A stretch of DNA of 64,000 nucleotides from Myxococcota bacterium (GTDB lineage: Bacteria; Myxococcota_A; UBA9160; UBA4427). The notes below the pieces were generated by a model that was not told the origin of the DNA, ran no database searches, and was given only the letters and a program-made list of their open reading frames with translations. Shown here one piece after another: positions 39,867 to 49,269 of the stretch (the stretch's first letter is position 1; every line of letters begins with the position of its first letter). The stretch lies in contig JANQEL010000048.1 in NCBI GenBank assembly GCA_028278345.1, positions 21,098-85,097 of the forward strand, read 5' to 3'. The position numbers and the translations under genes are program-made.

Positions 39867-40976
39867 GTGAAGATCCTGGTGCTGAACGAGCGCGACCCGC
39901 TCCACCCAAAGGCCGGCGGCGCGGAGATCCATGTCGCCGAGATCTTTCGCAGGTTGGCTGCGGGCGGCGACGAAGTGACCCTCGCGGCCACGAGTTACGC
40001 GGGTTGCGAACCCGAACACGAACTCGACGGCATGCGGGTCTGGCATCTCGGGCCGATCCCCATCTACTACCCGCGCGTGGCCTTCGAGACCCTGCGCACG
40101 ACCTGGCGGGGCGAGTACGACGTGGTCGTCGAGTGCCTCAACAAGGTGCCTTTCTATTCCCCGGTGTATTCGCGCGTGCCGGTGCTGGCGATCTGTCATC
40201 ACCTCTTCGGTGAGGTCGCCTTCCAGCAGGTGTCGTGGCCGGTGGCCGCAACGGTGTGGCTATCGGAGCAGCTGATCCCGCCGCTCTATCGCGCGCCGGA
40301 GTTCATCACGATCTCCGAGAGCAGTCGCAACGACCTCGTCCATCGCGGCATCCCCGAATCGCGCATCGAGGTGAGCCACTGCGGCATCGATCGCCCCGCG
40401 ATCGAGGTCGATACGAAGAAGTTGCGACCGATGCGAGTCTCCTATGTGGGGCGCCTCGAAGCCTACAAGCACGTCGACGTGATGCTGCGCGCGTGCGCGG
40501 CGCTCTCCTCGCGCTTCCCCGAACTCGAGATCTATGTGATCGGGCGAGGCGTCGAGCGCGAACCCCTCGAAGCCCTCGCCCGCGAGCTCGGCATCGACGA
40601 TCGCACGACCTTCACCGGCTTCGTGAGCGACGAGGAGCGCGACCGGATCCTCGCCGAGACCCGCGTCTGCGTCTGCCCCTCGGAGAAGGAGGGATGGGGC
40701 CTCACCATCATCGAGAGCAATGCGCTGGGCACCCCCGTGGTGGCGACCGACGCCGACGGCCTGCGCGATTCGGTGCGCGACGGCGAGACGGGTTATCTCG
40801 TACCCTTGCGCGACGTCGACGGGTTTCGTGAAAAGATCGCGATGCTGCTGGAGGACGACACGCTTTCGACCGAAATGAGTGAGCGGGCGCTGGCCTGGTC
40901 GCGCACCTTCGATTGGGATGTGGCGGCCGACGAGATGCGCGCCGCCCTCGAACGCACCCTGGGAATCCTCACGTGA
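39867..40976 (+). CDS. GT4-family glycosyltransferase
   Basis: GTG start; KAGGAEIHVAEIFRRLAAGGDEVTL, VSYVGRLEAYKHVDVMLRA, CVCPSEKEGWGLTIIESNALGTPVVATDADGLRDSV. Confidence 0.94.
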   Translation: MKILVLNERDPLHPKAGGAEIHVAEIFRRLAAGGDEVTLAATSYAGCEPEHELDGMRVWHLGPIPIYYPRVAFETLRTTWRGEYDVVVECLNKVPFYSPVYSRVPVLAICHHLFGEVAFQQVSWPVAATVWLSEQLIPPLYRAPEFITISESSRNDLVHRGIPESRIEVSHCGIDRPAIEVDTKKLRPMRVSYVGRLEAYKHVDVMLRACAALSSRFPELEIYVIGRGVEREPLEALARELGIDDRTTFTGFVSDEERDRILAETRVCVCPSEKEGWGLTIIESNALGTPVVATDADGLRDSVRDGETGYLVPLRDVDGFREKIAMLLEDDTLSTEMSERALAWSRTFDWDVAADEMRAALERTLGILT

Positions 40977-41947
40977 GCAGCGAGCCCGAAACGAAGCGCC
41001 CCGCCAACCCGCTCTTGAAGTGGGTGCTTCCCGCGGTCTTCACGTGCGCCGCCATCGCGTATCTGGTGAACACCCTCGACTTCGCGCAGATCTCGCAGTA
41101 CATCACGCCGCGTTCGGCATCGATCCTGATTCCCTCGATGCTTGGCTTCGGCGTCGTGAGCATCGTGATCGAGGCCATCACACTGCGAAGGCTGCTGCAT
41201 TCGACGCGCAGCGACTTCACCCTGATGACGGCGGCCCGGGTGAAGTCGGCGAGCTACCTGCTCGCGATCGTCCACTACGCCCTCGGCGCAGCGACGTTGA
41301 CCATTCTGGTTTCGCGGCAGGCCGGGGTGACCCTCCAGCGCGCGGCCGGGGTCGTGGGGCTCGTGATGATGTTCGATCTCGCCATGGTGCTCTCGATGGT
41401 GGTGATCGGGGCCACCCTCGTCTCGACCAGCGCGATCGAACTCCAGTTCGGCGCGGGGCTCGCCATCATAGGCGTGATCGCCGGCGGCCTCGCGCTCTTG
41501 CGCGCTCCGTTCTCGCTGGGGCCCCTCGACACCGTGCGCAACCTCGAGTTGTTCGAACGCGCGCGTACCGCGCCGGTGCGCGATCTCCTGGAACTCGCGG
41601 CCCTGCGCTGCCTCTTCGTGATCGCCTTCATGAGCATGGGTTATGGCGCCCTCACGGCCTTCGACATCAACGCGCCGATCCCCGCGGTGATGTTGAACTT
41701 CTCCGGCGTGGTGCTGGCCTCGATGCTTCCCGCGGTGGCCGGGCTGGGGCCCAGTCAGGTCGCGATGGTCGAATTCTTCGCCGCCTACGGGGCGAAAGAA
41801 CAGTTGCTGGCCTGTAGCGTCTCCCTCGCCGCGACGATGATCACCATGCGAGCGCTGATGGGGATCGCCTTCGCGGGTGAGTTCAGTCGCGAGGCGTTGG
41901 CGATCACGCGCGAAGTCGAAGCGGCGAACATGGGGGACAGGGTTTGA
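40973..41947 (+). CDS. Flippase-like / LPG-synthase-TM family membrane protein
   Basis: GTG overlaps the GT4 stop. Polytopic; PAVAGLGPSQVAMVEFFAAYGA resembles the family C-terminal motif. Confidence 0.7.
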   Translation: MSSEPETKRPANPLLKWVLPAVFTCAAIAYLVNTLDFAQISQYITPRSASILIPSMLGFGVVSIVIEAITLRRLLHSTRSDFTLMTAARVKSASYLLAIVHYALGAATLTILVSRQAGVTLQRAAGVVGLVMMFDLAMVLSMVVIGATLVSTSAIELQFGAGLAIIGVIAGGLALLRAPFSLGPLDTVRNLELFERARTAPVRDLLELAALRCLFVIAFMSMGYGALTAFDINAPIPAVMLNFSGVVLASMLPAVAGLGPSQVAMVEFFAAYGAKEQLLACSVSLAATMITMRALMGIAFAGEFSREALAITREVEAANMGDRV

Positions 41948-42723
41948 GTCAGGTGACGTTCACCGGGGAACGCCTGCACGCGGGGAGTTCGCTCTTCGGC
42001 GTCGACCTCGCGCGCCATCGTGCACCCTATGTGTATGCCCTCGACTACGCGCAAGGGGGGCGCGTGCTCGATCTCGGTTGTGGGTCGGGCTACGGCACGG
42101 CGGAGCTCGCCGATGCCCTGCCCCGCATCGTCGGCCTCGATCGCATTCCCCCCGATGCCAAGAACGAGCGCAACAACATCGATTGGGTGCGCGCGGATCT
42201 GCGCGGCAATCCCCTGGCCAGGGGTTCGTTCCACCTGATCGTGAGCTTCCAGGTGATCGAGCACCTCGAAGATCCGAGCATCTACCTCGAATCGATCTCG
42301 CGTCTGCTCGCACCCGGTGGCACGGCGATCATCACCACCCCCAACCTGCTCACCTCGGACAAGATCAACCCCTTCCACGTACACGAGTACGAGGCCGAAG
42401 AGCTTCGAGAGTGCCTCGCGCCCTACTTCGACGAGGTGGTGATGCAGGGGGTCGGGGTCTCGGCCAACGTGAAGCCCTACTTTGATCAGCGCCTCGAACG
42501 CATCGAGAAGATCATGAAGATCGATCCGCTCGGGTTGCGCAATCTGCTGCCGGCTTCGTGGATCACGTGGCTCTTCGCGAAGGGGGCCCTGCTGGTGCGC
42601 CGCGGTATCCAGTCGAGCGACACGGGCATGCCGGAAGCGACGCTGCAGGACTTTCCGATCGGGCCCGCGGACCCCGCGGACATCGACCTGTTGGCGATCT
42701 GTCGCAAGAACGCTTCCGCCTAG
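41944..42723 (+). CDS. Class I SAM-dependent methyltransferase
   Basis: TTG start overlapping the upstream stop; RVLDLGCGSGYGTAELA, FHLIVSFQVIEHLEDPSIYLESISRLLAPGGTAIITTPN. Confidence 0.9.
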   Translation: MSQVTFTGERLHAGSSLFGVDLARHRAPYVYALDYAQGGRVLDLGCGSGYGTAELADALPRIVGLDRIPPDAKNERNNIDWVRADLRGNPLARGSFHLIVSFQVIEHLEDPSIYLESISRLLAPGGTAIITTPNLLTSDKINPFHVHEYEAEELRECLAPYFDEVVMQGVGVSANVKPYFDQRLERIEKIMKIDPLGLRNLLPASWITWLFAKGALLVRRGIQSSDTGMPEATLQDFPIGPADPADIDLLAICRKNASA

Positions 42724-43601
42724 CGACGAGCGAGAGGCGGTGCGCGCACGCGGCTGATGCGCACGCCCAGCGGGCCGCGCGCCACGCTCAGGCGATGGGT
42801 CACGCCATCGCGTACGACTTCGAGTTCGACGGTTTCGCCGCGAGTGCCCGCGGCGGTGGCCGCCTGGAACTCGCCGTGGTGGAACATGCGCTCGCCCGCG
42901 TAGCGGATCACGATGTCGCCGTCTTCGACGCCGGCGTCTGCTGCGGGTGAGTCGCTGAGCACCTGTTTGATGAGCACCCGGTTTTCCCGGCCGGTGGCGT
43001 AGAGGTAGGCGTCGTAGCCGGCAGGGCCGAGGTCGTCGCGAAGTTCCTGCGTCAACTCCTGGACGGCGCGGTTGTAGGGGCCGCTGCGAAAGGTGCCCTC
43101 GCGCTTCGCTTCGTCCATCCGGTAGAGCTTCTCCATCTCGAAGCGCTCGAAGCGCTCTTCGACTTCGCTGATCTCCGAACTCGAAAGGCCAGCGGCTTCG
43201 AGGGCACCGCGATCGAACCACGGCCTCTGATTCGGACCGACCGGCGCGCGCTGCGCTGGCTGGGGCGCCGCGGGCGGTGGCGCAGGCACGGGATCGGGTT
43301 CAGCGGCATCGGGTTCGAATGCACGAGCCAGCCGGGTGCGCATGCGATCCAACTCCGATTCGAGTTCGAGCCGAGCGCTGCGCTCTTCTTCGAGTTCGCT
43401 GCGCAGGAGCGCGATTTCCCGATCGAGGTTCCGCCGCTCGGGTTCGCCGGGTACGGCATCGGTGGTTGCCGGCGTCTCGCGTGTTCCAGATGGCGAATCG
43501 AACACAACGGCTGCGGCATAGCCGATGCCGATCCCCAGCAGCGTCATCACGAGCATGAGCCCGAATCTTCGATCTGTGCTCGGTTCGCCCGATCCCATCA
43601 T
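42720..43601 (-). CDS. Membrane-anchored coiled-coil protein with C-terminal PDZ domain
   Basis: N-terminal TM, coiled coil, PDZ-like VLSDSPAADAGVEDGDIVIRYAGERMFHHGEFQAATAAGTRGETVELEVVRDG. Confidence 0.85.
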   Translation of the reverse strand: MMGSGEPSTDRRFGLMLVMTLLGIGIGYAAAVVFDSPSGTRETPATTDAVPGEPERRNLDREIALLRSELEEERSARLELESELDRMRTRLARAFEPDAAEPDPVPAPPPAAPQPAQRAPVGPNQRPWFDRGALEAAGLSSSEISEVEERFERFEMEKLYRMDEAKREGTFRSGPYNRAVQELTQELRDDLGPAGYDAYLYATGRENRVLIKQVLSDSPAADAGVEDGDIVIRYAGERMFHHGEFQAATAAGTRGETVELEVVRDGVTHRLSVARGPLGVRISRVRAPPLARR

Positions 43602-43693
43602 GGCGACAAACGTACGGGATCACCGAGAGCGCGACCAAGCCCCGCGCATGCGGCTAAGCTCTCGCCGCAACGAGTCGGGAGCGCCACCCACGA

Positions 43694-45343
43694 ATGCAGG
43701 CACTGACTGCCAACGAATCGAGAGCCGCGTTCGTCGTCTTCCTCGTGGCCGCCCTGGCACAGCTCCCCACCTTCGATCGCTCCATCGTGCCGATGGACGA
43801 AGGCCACCTCGCCTTCGTCGCGATGGGGCTCGGCGATGGCCTCGCGCTGTATCGCGACCTCCACACGGGGATCTTCCCCGCGTACTACCAGCTCACCGCC
43901 CTCTTGTTCGCCTTGTTCGGCGAAGACCTGATCGTGGCGCGCATCGCGCAGGTGCTCGTGAACGGCGGGGTGTGTGCGTGCCTGTGGGTGGCCGGCCTGA
44001 GAGTGATGTCGGCCGCGTGGGCCGCTCTCGCCCCTGTGCTCTATCTGGCCGTGGTCGTGATGAGCTTCCCCGTGCTCTCGATGTTCAACTACTCATCACT
44101 CGCGCTGCTGCTCGGGATGATCTCCCTCGTGCTCTCGCTAAAGCTGCTCGAAGACGGGAAGCGCGGCGTGGCGGTCGCGCTCGGTGCAACGCTGGCACTC
44201 GGCGTCTTCGCCAAGCAGAACTTCGGGGCGCTGGCCTTCGCGGCGGCGGCGATCACGGTATTCGGAAGCCGACGCGATTCCGCACTGGCGGATCAGCCAT
44301 GGCTTTCGTTTCTGGTTCCGATCGCGGGAGCTGGCCTCGCGGTGACCGCGGCCTTCCTGCTCTACTTCGTCGCGACGGGAACCTACAGTGACTTCCTCTT
44401 TTCGACCGTGATCCAGCTCGGCGGTGATCAGTTCGAATCGTTCAACAACCCGATCCCGCCGATCTTTGGCGCCCACCCCCTCGACGACGGCCGGTTCGTC
44501 TTCCTCTACAGCCCGCCCTACATCTTCAACGCGATGCTGCGTGGGGAGAGCGTGCTCGGCCTGACGGCGAACCCGGGGCTGGCGAGTGTAGGCATGCGCC
44601 TCGCCTACGGGCTTTCGCTGTTGACCCTGATCGCCGCGCCGGCGATCTGGCTCACGGGAACGGGGCGGTCGGACGCGGGAAGCGATCGCAACGCACGTCT
44701 GGTCGTCGTGTTCGCCCTGCTCTTCTTCCTCGGGATCTTCCCCTCGGCGATCTTCTCGCATCTCGTCTTCGTGCTGGCACCGGTGCTGCTCGCGCTGGCG
44801 TTCTGTCTATCGCGCGTGGATCGCGCGCTTTCGAACCTGCAACGCGGTGCGTCCCTCGGGCTTCGTGGAGCAACGGCTGTGGTCGCACTCGTGGCGATCG
44901 TCTTCGTTGGCGTGGGATCCGCTTCGATCGCGCGCTGGTTCCCCGAACCCCTCGGCCTCGAACACGCACGCCTCAAGGTGACCCCCGGCCAGGCCCGGAT
45001 CTACCGCGAAGCCGTGGCCTTCATCGACAGCTGCGCGGATCCGGGCGAAGCCATCTTCGTCGCCCCCACCATGCCCGTCGTCTACTTCCTCACCCAACGC
45101 CCGAACGTGCACAAGTACGACCTCACCATCCCGGGCAACGTCGATGGCCAGGCGATCGTGAACGCGATGGAGAGCCGGGGAACCCGCTGCGTCGTCTACA
45201 ACCCGACGATGTATCCCGAGTTCCCACCCTTCGCGACGATGTTCCCCGAACTCGATCGCTACCTGAGGACGGAGTTCACACTCCGCCGTCGCATCCAGGG
45301 AGGTGGGGAGACGTGGCACGCGCTCGCTAGACGCGACCGTTGA
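43694..45343 (+). CDS. Polytopic membrane glycosyltransferase-like protein (GT39/PMT-like)
   Basis: About 10-12 TM segments with an early acidic motif (VPMDEGHLAFVAMGL); C-terminal periplasmic region. Confidence 0.65.
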   Translation: MQALTANESRAAFVVFLVAALAQLPTFDRSIVPMDEGHLAFVAMGLGDGLALYRDLHTGIFPAYYQLTALLFALFGEDLIVARIAQVLVNGGVCACLWVAGLRVMSAAWAALAPVLYLAVVVMSFPVLSMFNYSSLALLLGMISLVLSLKLLEDGKRGVAVALGATLALGVFAKQNFGALAFAAAAITVFGSRRDSALADQPWLSFLVPIAGAGLAVTAAFLLYFVATGTYSDFLFSTVIQLGGDQFESFNNPIPPIFGAHPLDDGRFVFLYSPPYIFNAMLRGESVLGLTANPGLASVGMRLAYGLSLLTLIAAPAIWLTGTGRSDAGSDRNARLVVVFALLFFLGIFPSAIFSHLVFVLAPVLLALAFCLSRVDRALSNLQRGASLGLRGATAVVALVAIVFVGVGSASIARWFPEPLGLEHARLKVTPGQARIYREAVAFIDSCADPGEAIFVAPTMPVVYFLTQRPNVHKYDLTIPGNVDGQAIVNAMESRGTRCVVYNPTMYPEFPPFATMFPELDRYLRTEFTLRRRIQGGGETWHALARRDR

Positions 45344-45392
45344 GCTTATCCTCGCGCGATCGCGCTCCTTTCCAGTGGGATACACTCGAAAG

Positions 45393-46679
45393 ATGTTAGG
45401 CCCGGAAGCAGCAGGTCGTTCTCGTCCCACCTTCATTGCACTCTCTCTGTTCACTTCGCTGTTGCTCGCGACAACCGCGGGCGCCTACACCGAAGCCGAG
45501 CTCCAGGCTGCCGAAGTCACGGCCTCCGAGATGCAGGCCGCGACCACCTATCTCGCGGATCCCTCCCTCGATGGGCGGGAACCGGGCACTCCAGGTTCGC
45601 TCCTCGCGCAGGACTACCTGATCAGCGAGCTCTCGCCGGTCGCGGGCGGGGCCTTCCCAGGCACCGGCGACGACGCCTACAAGCAGATCTTCGACAGCGG
45701 CAGCAAGGCGAACATCGCGGGCATCATCCAGGGCCGCGAGCTTCCCGGCGAGTCCATCATCGTCGGCGCGCACTACGACCATTTCGGGAACGGACGTCTC
45801 GGTGCGACTGACAATGCAGCGGGTGTCGCAATCGTCCTCGCGATCGCGAAGGCGATCGACAGCCTCCCGCACCCCCCCAGGCGTTCGGTGGTGTTTGCAT
45901 TCTGGGATGCCGAGGAATTCGGTTTTCAGGGATCGCAACACTTCGCGAATTGGGCCGCCCCGGTGCTGCATCTCGTCAGGGCGTACGTGAACTACGACAT
46001 CCAGGGCGCGAATCTCCTGCCCAGTGTTCACGATATGAGCTTCGCCATCGGTGCGGAATCGGGCGGGGCCGTGCTCGAGGAGGCCGTCGATGACGCAATC
46101 GCCACGCAGGGGCTCGATACGCGTCAGCTCTCGATGATCTTTGGCCAGGACCGCAGCGACCACACGCAATTCTACTACCGCGACGTCCCCAGCGTGTTCT
46201 TCTCGGACGGCACGACCAGCTGCTACCACACGACGGGCGACAACGTGGATGTCGTCGACTTCGTGAAACTGGCGGAGCAGAGCAGGACCGGTTTCCGCCT
46301 CGTGGTCGACCTCGCTGAACAGACGGCGACACCGAGCTTCGTCTCGTCTCCAGGAGTGGTGTATGACGATGCCGTCGTCGTGTCAGATGTCCTGATGGGC
46401 GCGGTGGAAGACCTGAGTCTGTTCCATCACTCGGCGCACGGCTTCATCACGACCCAGAACGCTCAGCTCGCCCAACGCGTGGTAGAAGGGCCGGCCGCCT
46501 TCGACACCCTCGACCAGATCGCCACGGCGGCCAGCGCCGAAGCTCTGCTCGAGGACATCACCGCGGTGGACTGCGATGGATTCATCCCGCTACCGGAGCC
46601 GGACGTGACCGTGCAATACACGGCGCTTGCGCTTCTCACGGTCTGGCTTCGAGGTCGGAAGTCGAGAACGGGTGCATAA
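45393..46679 (+). CDS. M28-family metallopeptidase with a PEP-CTERM-like C-terminus
   Basis: IIVGAHYDHFG, ATDNAAGVAIVLAIAKAI, FAFWDAEEFGFQGSQHFA, C-terminal PLPEPDVTVQYTALALLTVWLRGRKSR. Confidence 0.88.
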   Translation: MLGPEAAGRSRPTFIALSLFTSLLLATTAGAYTEAELQAAEVTASEMQAATTYLADPSLDGREPGTPGSLLAQDYLISELSPVAGGAFPGTGDDAYKQIFDSGSKANIAGIIQGRELPGESIIVGAHYDHFGNGRLGATDNAAGVAIVLAIAKAIDSLPHPPRRSVVFAFWDAEEFGFQGSQHFANWAAPVLHLVRAYVNYDIQGANLLPSVHDMSFAIGAESGGAVLEEAVDDAIATQGLDTRQLSMIFGQDRSDHTQFYYRDVPSVFFSDGTTSCYHTTGDNVDVVDFVKLAEQSRTGFRLVVDLAEQTATPSFVSSPGVVYDDAVVVSDVLMGAVEDLSLFHHSAHGFITTQNAQLAQRVVEGPAAFDTLDQIATAASAEALLEDITAVDCDGFIPLPEPDVTVQYTALALLTVWLRGRKSRTGA

Positions 46680-46710
46680 GACTTGCTCCGCGAATCAGAG
46701 CGCAGCTGGC

Positions 46711-47073
46711 TCACACGTCCCTACAGGCCGCGAACGCAGCATTGATCTCGGGGTCGCAGGCCGTGCCGGCCTCGATATCGACACAGGTCGCGGCCTCGCG
46801 ACAGTTGAATTGAGTCATCAATGCGGCGTCACATGCGGCATCCAAGCCGATCGTTTCCCCATAGACGAGACCACAGAAGTCTTCGCAATCCGGAATGATC
46901 ACGGCGGGACATAGATTGAGACGGTCACACATGCTCAGACAAGCGTCCGAAACGGGGTGGTCGGGGAGAAAGTGCGGCTCGTCGTCACTCCCGCTGTTGC
47001 TCTTGCCGCAGCTGATGAGCGCCAACGCCACGAGCAGGATCTGGACCAAATGAATTCGCTTGAAGACCCGCAT
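46711..47073 (-). CDS. Small Cys-rich lipoprotein
   Basis: Lipobox ALISCGK, then ten Cys residues in about 100 aa (CLSMC, LC, DCEDFC, CD, NC, TC, CD, CRDV). Confidence 0.7.
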   Translation of the reverse strand: MRVFKRIHLVQILLVALALISCGKSNSGSDDEPHFLPDHPVSDACLSMCDRLNLCPAVIIPDCEDFCGLVYGETIGLDAACDAALMTQFNCREAATCVDIEAGTACDPEINAAFAACRDV

Positions 47074-47208
47074 ATCAACTCCAGATGGTAGCGAAAATCG
47101 GCTGACTCCCGAATCCGGCTCACCGGTCACGGCGGACAGACTGACCGGTACGCCCATTCGATATGCAACTTCGGCCACTCCCGACTGGATTCGGATCCAG
47201 TTGGCGAG

Positions 47209-47946
47209 CTACCCACCCTTCCGCCCCACCCTGGGCGGCGCGAGCGCCGTCATCAGCACCCGGAACGCGGCGACGTAGATTTCGGATGAGTTGATCTTGC
47301 TCTGGCCGGCGACGCGTTGCTCGAAGACGATCGGAACCTCGCCGACGGTGTAGCCCGCGCGGTGGACGCGGAAGACCATTTCGTAGAGGAAGGAGTAGCC
47401 GGAGGACTTCACCGCGAAGGCGTCGACGGTTTCGAGCACCTCGCGCCGATAACCGCGATAGCCCGAGGTGCAGTCGCGCACCGACAGGCGGAGCAGGGTC
47501 CGTGCGTAGAAGTTCGCGAAGCTCGAGAGCAGTTGGCGATGGACGGGCCAGTTCTCGATGCCGCCCCCCGGTACGTAGCGTGAGCCGATCACCATGTCGC
47601 GGGTTTCGAGTTGCTCGAGCATCGCAGGCAGATAGCGCGGGTTGTGGCTGCGGTCGGCGTCCATCGTGAAGAGGAGATCGAAGCCATTGTCGAGCCCGTA
47701 GCGAAAGCCCGCGAGGTAGGCCATGCCGAGGCCGAGCTTTCCCTCGCGCTCCAATAGATGAAGACGCGGCTCGCTCTTCGCGGCCTCGGCGACGACGGCG
47801 CCCGTGCCGTCGGGGCTCGCGTCGTCGACCACGAGGATCTCGAGGTCCGGGGAAGCGGCCAGGATGTCGCGCGAGAGCGGCAGCACGTTGTCGCGCTCGT
47901 CGTAGGTCGGAAGGATGACGAGGGCGCGGCGCCCGCGGTCAGCCAT
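47209..47946 (-). CDS. Polyprenol monophosphomannose synthase-like GT2 (second copy)
   Basis: VILPTYDERDNVLPLSRDIL, VVDDASPDGTG, TMDADRSHNPRYLP, GSRYVPGGGIENWPVHRQLLS. Confidence 0.93.
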   Translation of the reverse strand: MADRGRRALVILPTYDERDNVLPLSRDILAASPDLEILVVDDASPDGTGAVVAEAAKSEPRLHLLEREGKLGLGMAYLAGFRYGLDNGFDLLFTMDADRSHNPRYLPAMLEQLETRDMVIGSRYVPGGGIENWPVHRQLLSSFANFYARTLLRLSVRDCTSGYRGYRREVLETVDAFAVKSSGYSFLYEMVFRVHRAGYTVGEVPIVFEQRVAGQSKINSSEIYVAAFRVLMTALAPPRVGRKGG

Positions 47947-48829
47947 CGCGCCCGGCCATGGCGAAGATGCGGTTCTCGAGCCCGGTGAGGCGCGAAACGA
48001 AGAACATCCCATACAGGATGCCGCGCATCACGGGATTCAGCGTCAGGCGACGAAGATCCGTCACCTCGGCTTCCATCACCGTGGTCTTCAAGCCCGCACG
48101 TTCGAAGGCCTGCGCCAGGGTAATCTGCGTGAAATAGAGGAAGTGCTGTTCGATGTAGAACTTCTCGAGGGCCGCCGTCATGCGTCCGCCGCTCAGCCGA
48201 TAGAAGGCGCCGGCGATCACGTCGAGGATGCTGTGTTGATCGGGCGTCGAGAGCACGATGCTGCCACCTGGCGCGAGGCATTCGCGCATCGTTTCGAGCA
48301 GCGCGACCGGCGTGCGCGAGTGTTCGATGATGTCCCAACCCGTGATCACATCGAAGCGCATACCGCGCGATTTGAAGTCGGCGAAATCACCGACCCAGAG
48401 ATCGAGATCGAAGCGGTCGCGGGCGAAGTCGATGGCGGCCCGGCTGTCGTCGATACCGAAGACCTCCCAACCGCGACGGCGCGCACAGGTGAGAAAGAGA
48501 CCCGTGCCGCTGCCGACGTCGAGGATGCTTCCACGAGGGTGCACCTCTTCGATGCGATCCAGCCAGTGTTCGTAGAGCTGCACGAGGGGGTTGCTGGGTT
48601 CGTCGTCGAAGCAGAAGCCGTAGTAGCTCTTGAGTTCAGGAACCGAGCCGCCACCGGTCGCGTACAACTCGGCGAAGAGTTCCTGGATCTCGAGTTCGCT
48701 CGGGAGCGGATCGAGGAAGACCTGATCGCAGGCGGTGCACTGCAGCACCCGGAACCGCGTGATGCGATAACGCACGCGCGGCGCCGGATCGCCACACACC
48801 AGACACGCTGCGCGAACGGGTTCCGTCAT
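47939..48829 (-). CDS. SAM-dependent methyltransferase with N-terminal Zn-ribbon-like Cys pairs
   Basis: CLVCGD...CTACDQ; SILDVGSGTGLFLTCARRRGWEVFGID; DVITGWDIIEHSRTPVALLETMRECLAPGGSIVLSTPD. Confidence 0.93.
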   Translation of the reverse strand: MTEPVRAACLVCGDPAPRVRYRITRFRVLQCTACDQVFLDPLPSELEIQELFAELYATGGGSVPELKSYYGFCFDDEPSNPLVQLYEHWLDRIEEVHPRGSILDVGSGTGLFLTCARRRGWEVFGIDDSRAAIDFARDRFDLDLWVGDFADFKSRGMRFDVITGWDIIEHSRTPVALLETMRECLAPGGSIVLSTPDQHSILDVIAGAFYRLSGGRMTAALEKFYIEQHFLYFTQITLAQAFERAGLKTTVMEAEVTDLRRLTLNPVMRGILYGMFFVSRLTGLENRIFAMAGRDG

Positions 48830-49142
48830 CGGGCCGCCGAGTCTGCCACAGCGCCAAGTAGCCAACCAAGCAGGGTTTTTTCGTCACCCCCCGGGGCCGC
48901 AGGCGGCCTCCGCGCACCGGCAGGCCCACTCGCGAGCGGGCCCTTGGCGCGCTGCCCCGCGACGCCGGACCCCACCGCGCTCGCTACGCAACGGCGCAGC
49001 CCACACGCACTGTTTCGCGAGGGACATCGCATTTTCCACACGCGCGTATCGTCCAACGGCCTCTCATGTCTCCCACACCCGCCACCCCCGCGAACACCAG
49101 ACCCCGATTGCTCGCCTTGGACATGCCCAGATAGCGGGTCTG

Positions 49143-49174
49143 GCAAACCGAACCCTGCCAAGGAGCCGGTTTGC
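49143..49174. repeat. 8-bp inverted repeat in the leader of the hpnN-like gene
   Basis: GCAAACCG (49143-49150) / CGGTTTGC (49167-49174). Confidence 0.35.
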
Positions 49175-49269
49175 TATGCCATGCCCGCCCGCGAACCCGG
49201 CCGCACCCTCCGCGCGGCACCCCGAGACCCCGCGTGAGCGACATCCACTCCACACCACCCCGTGAAACG

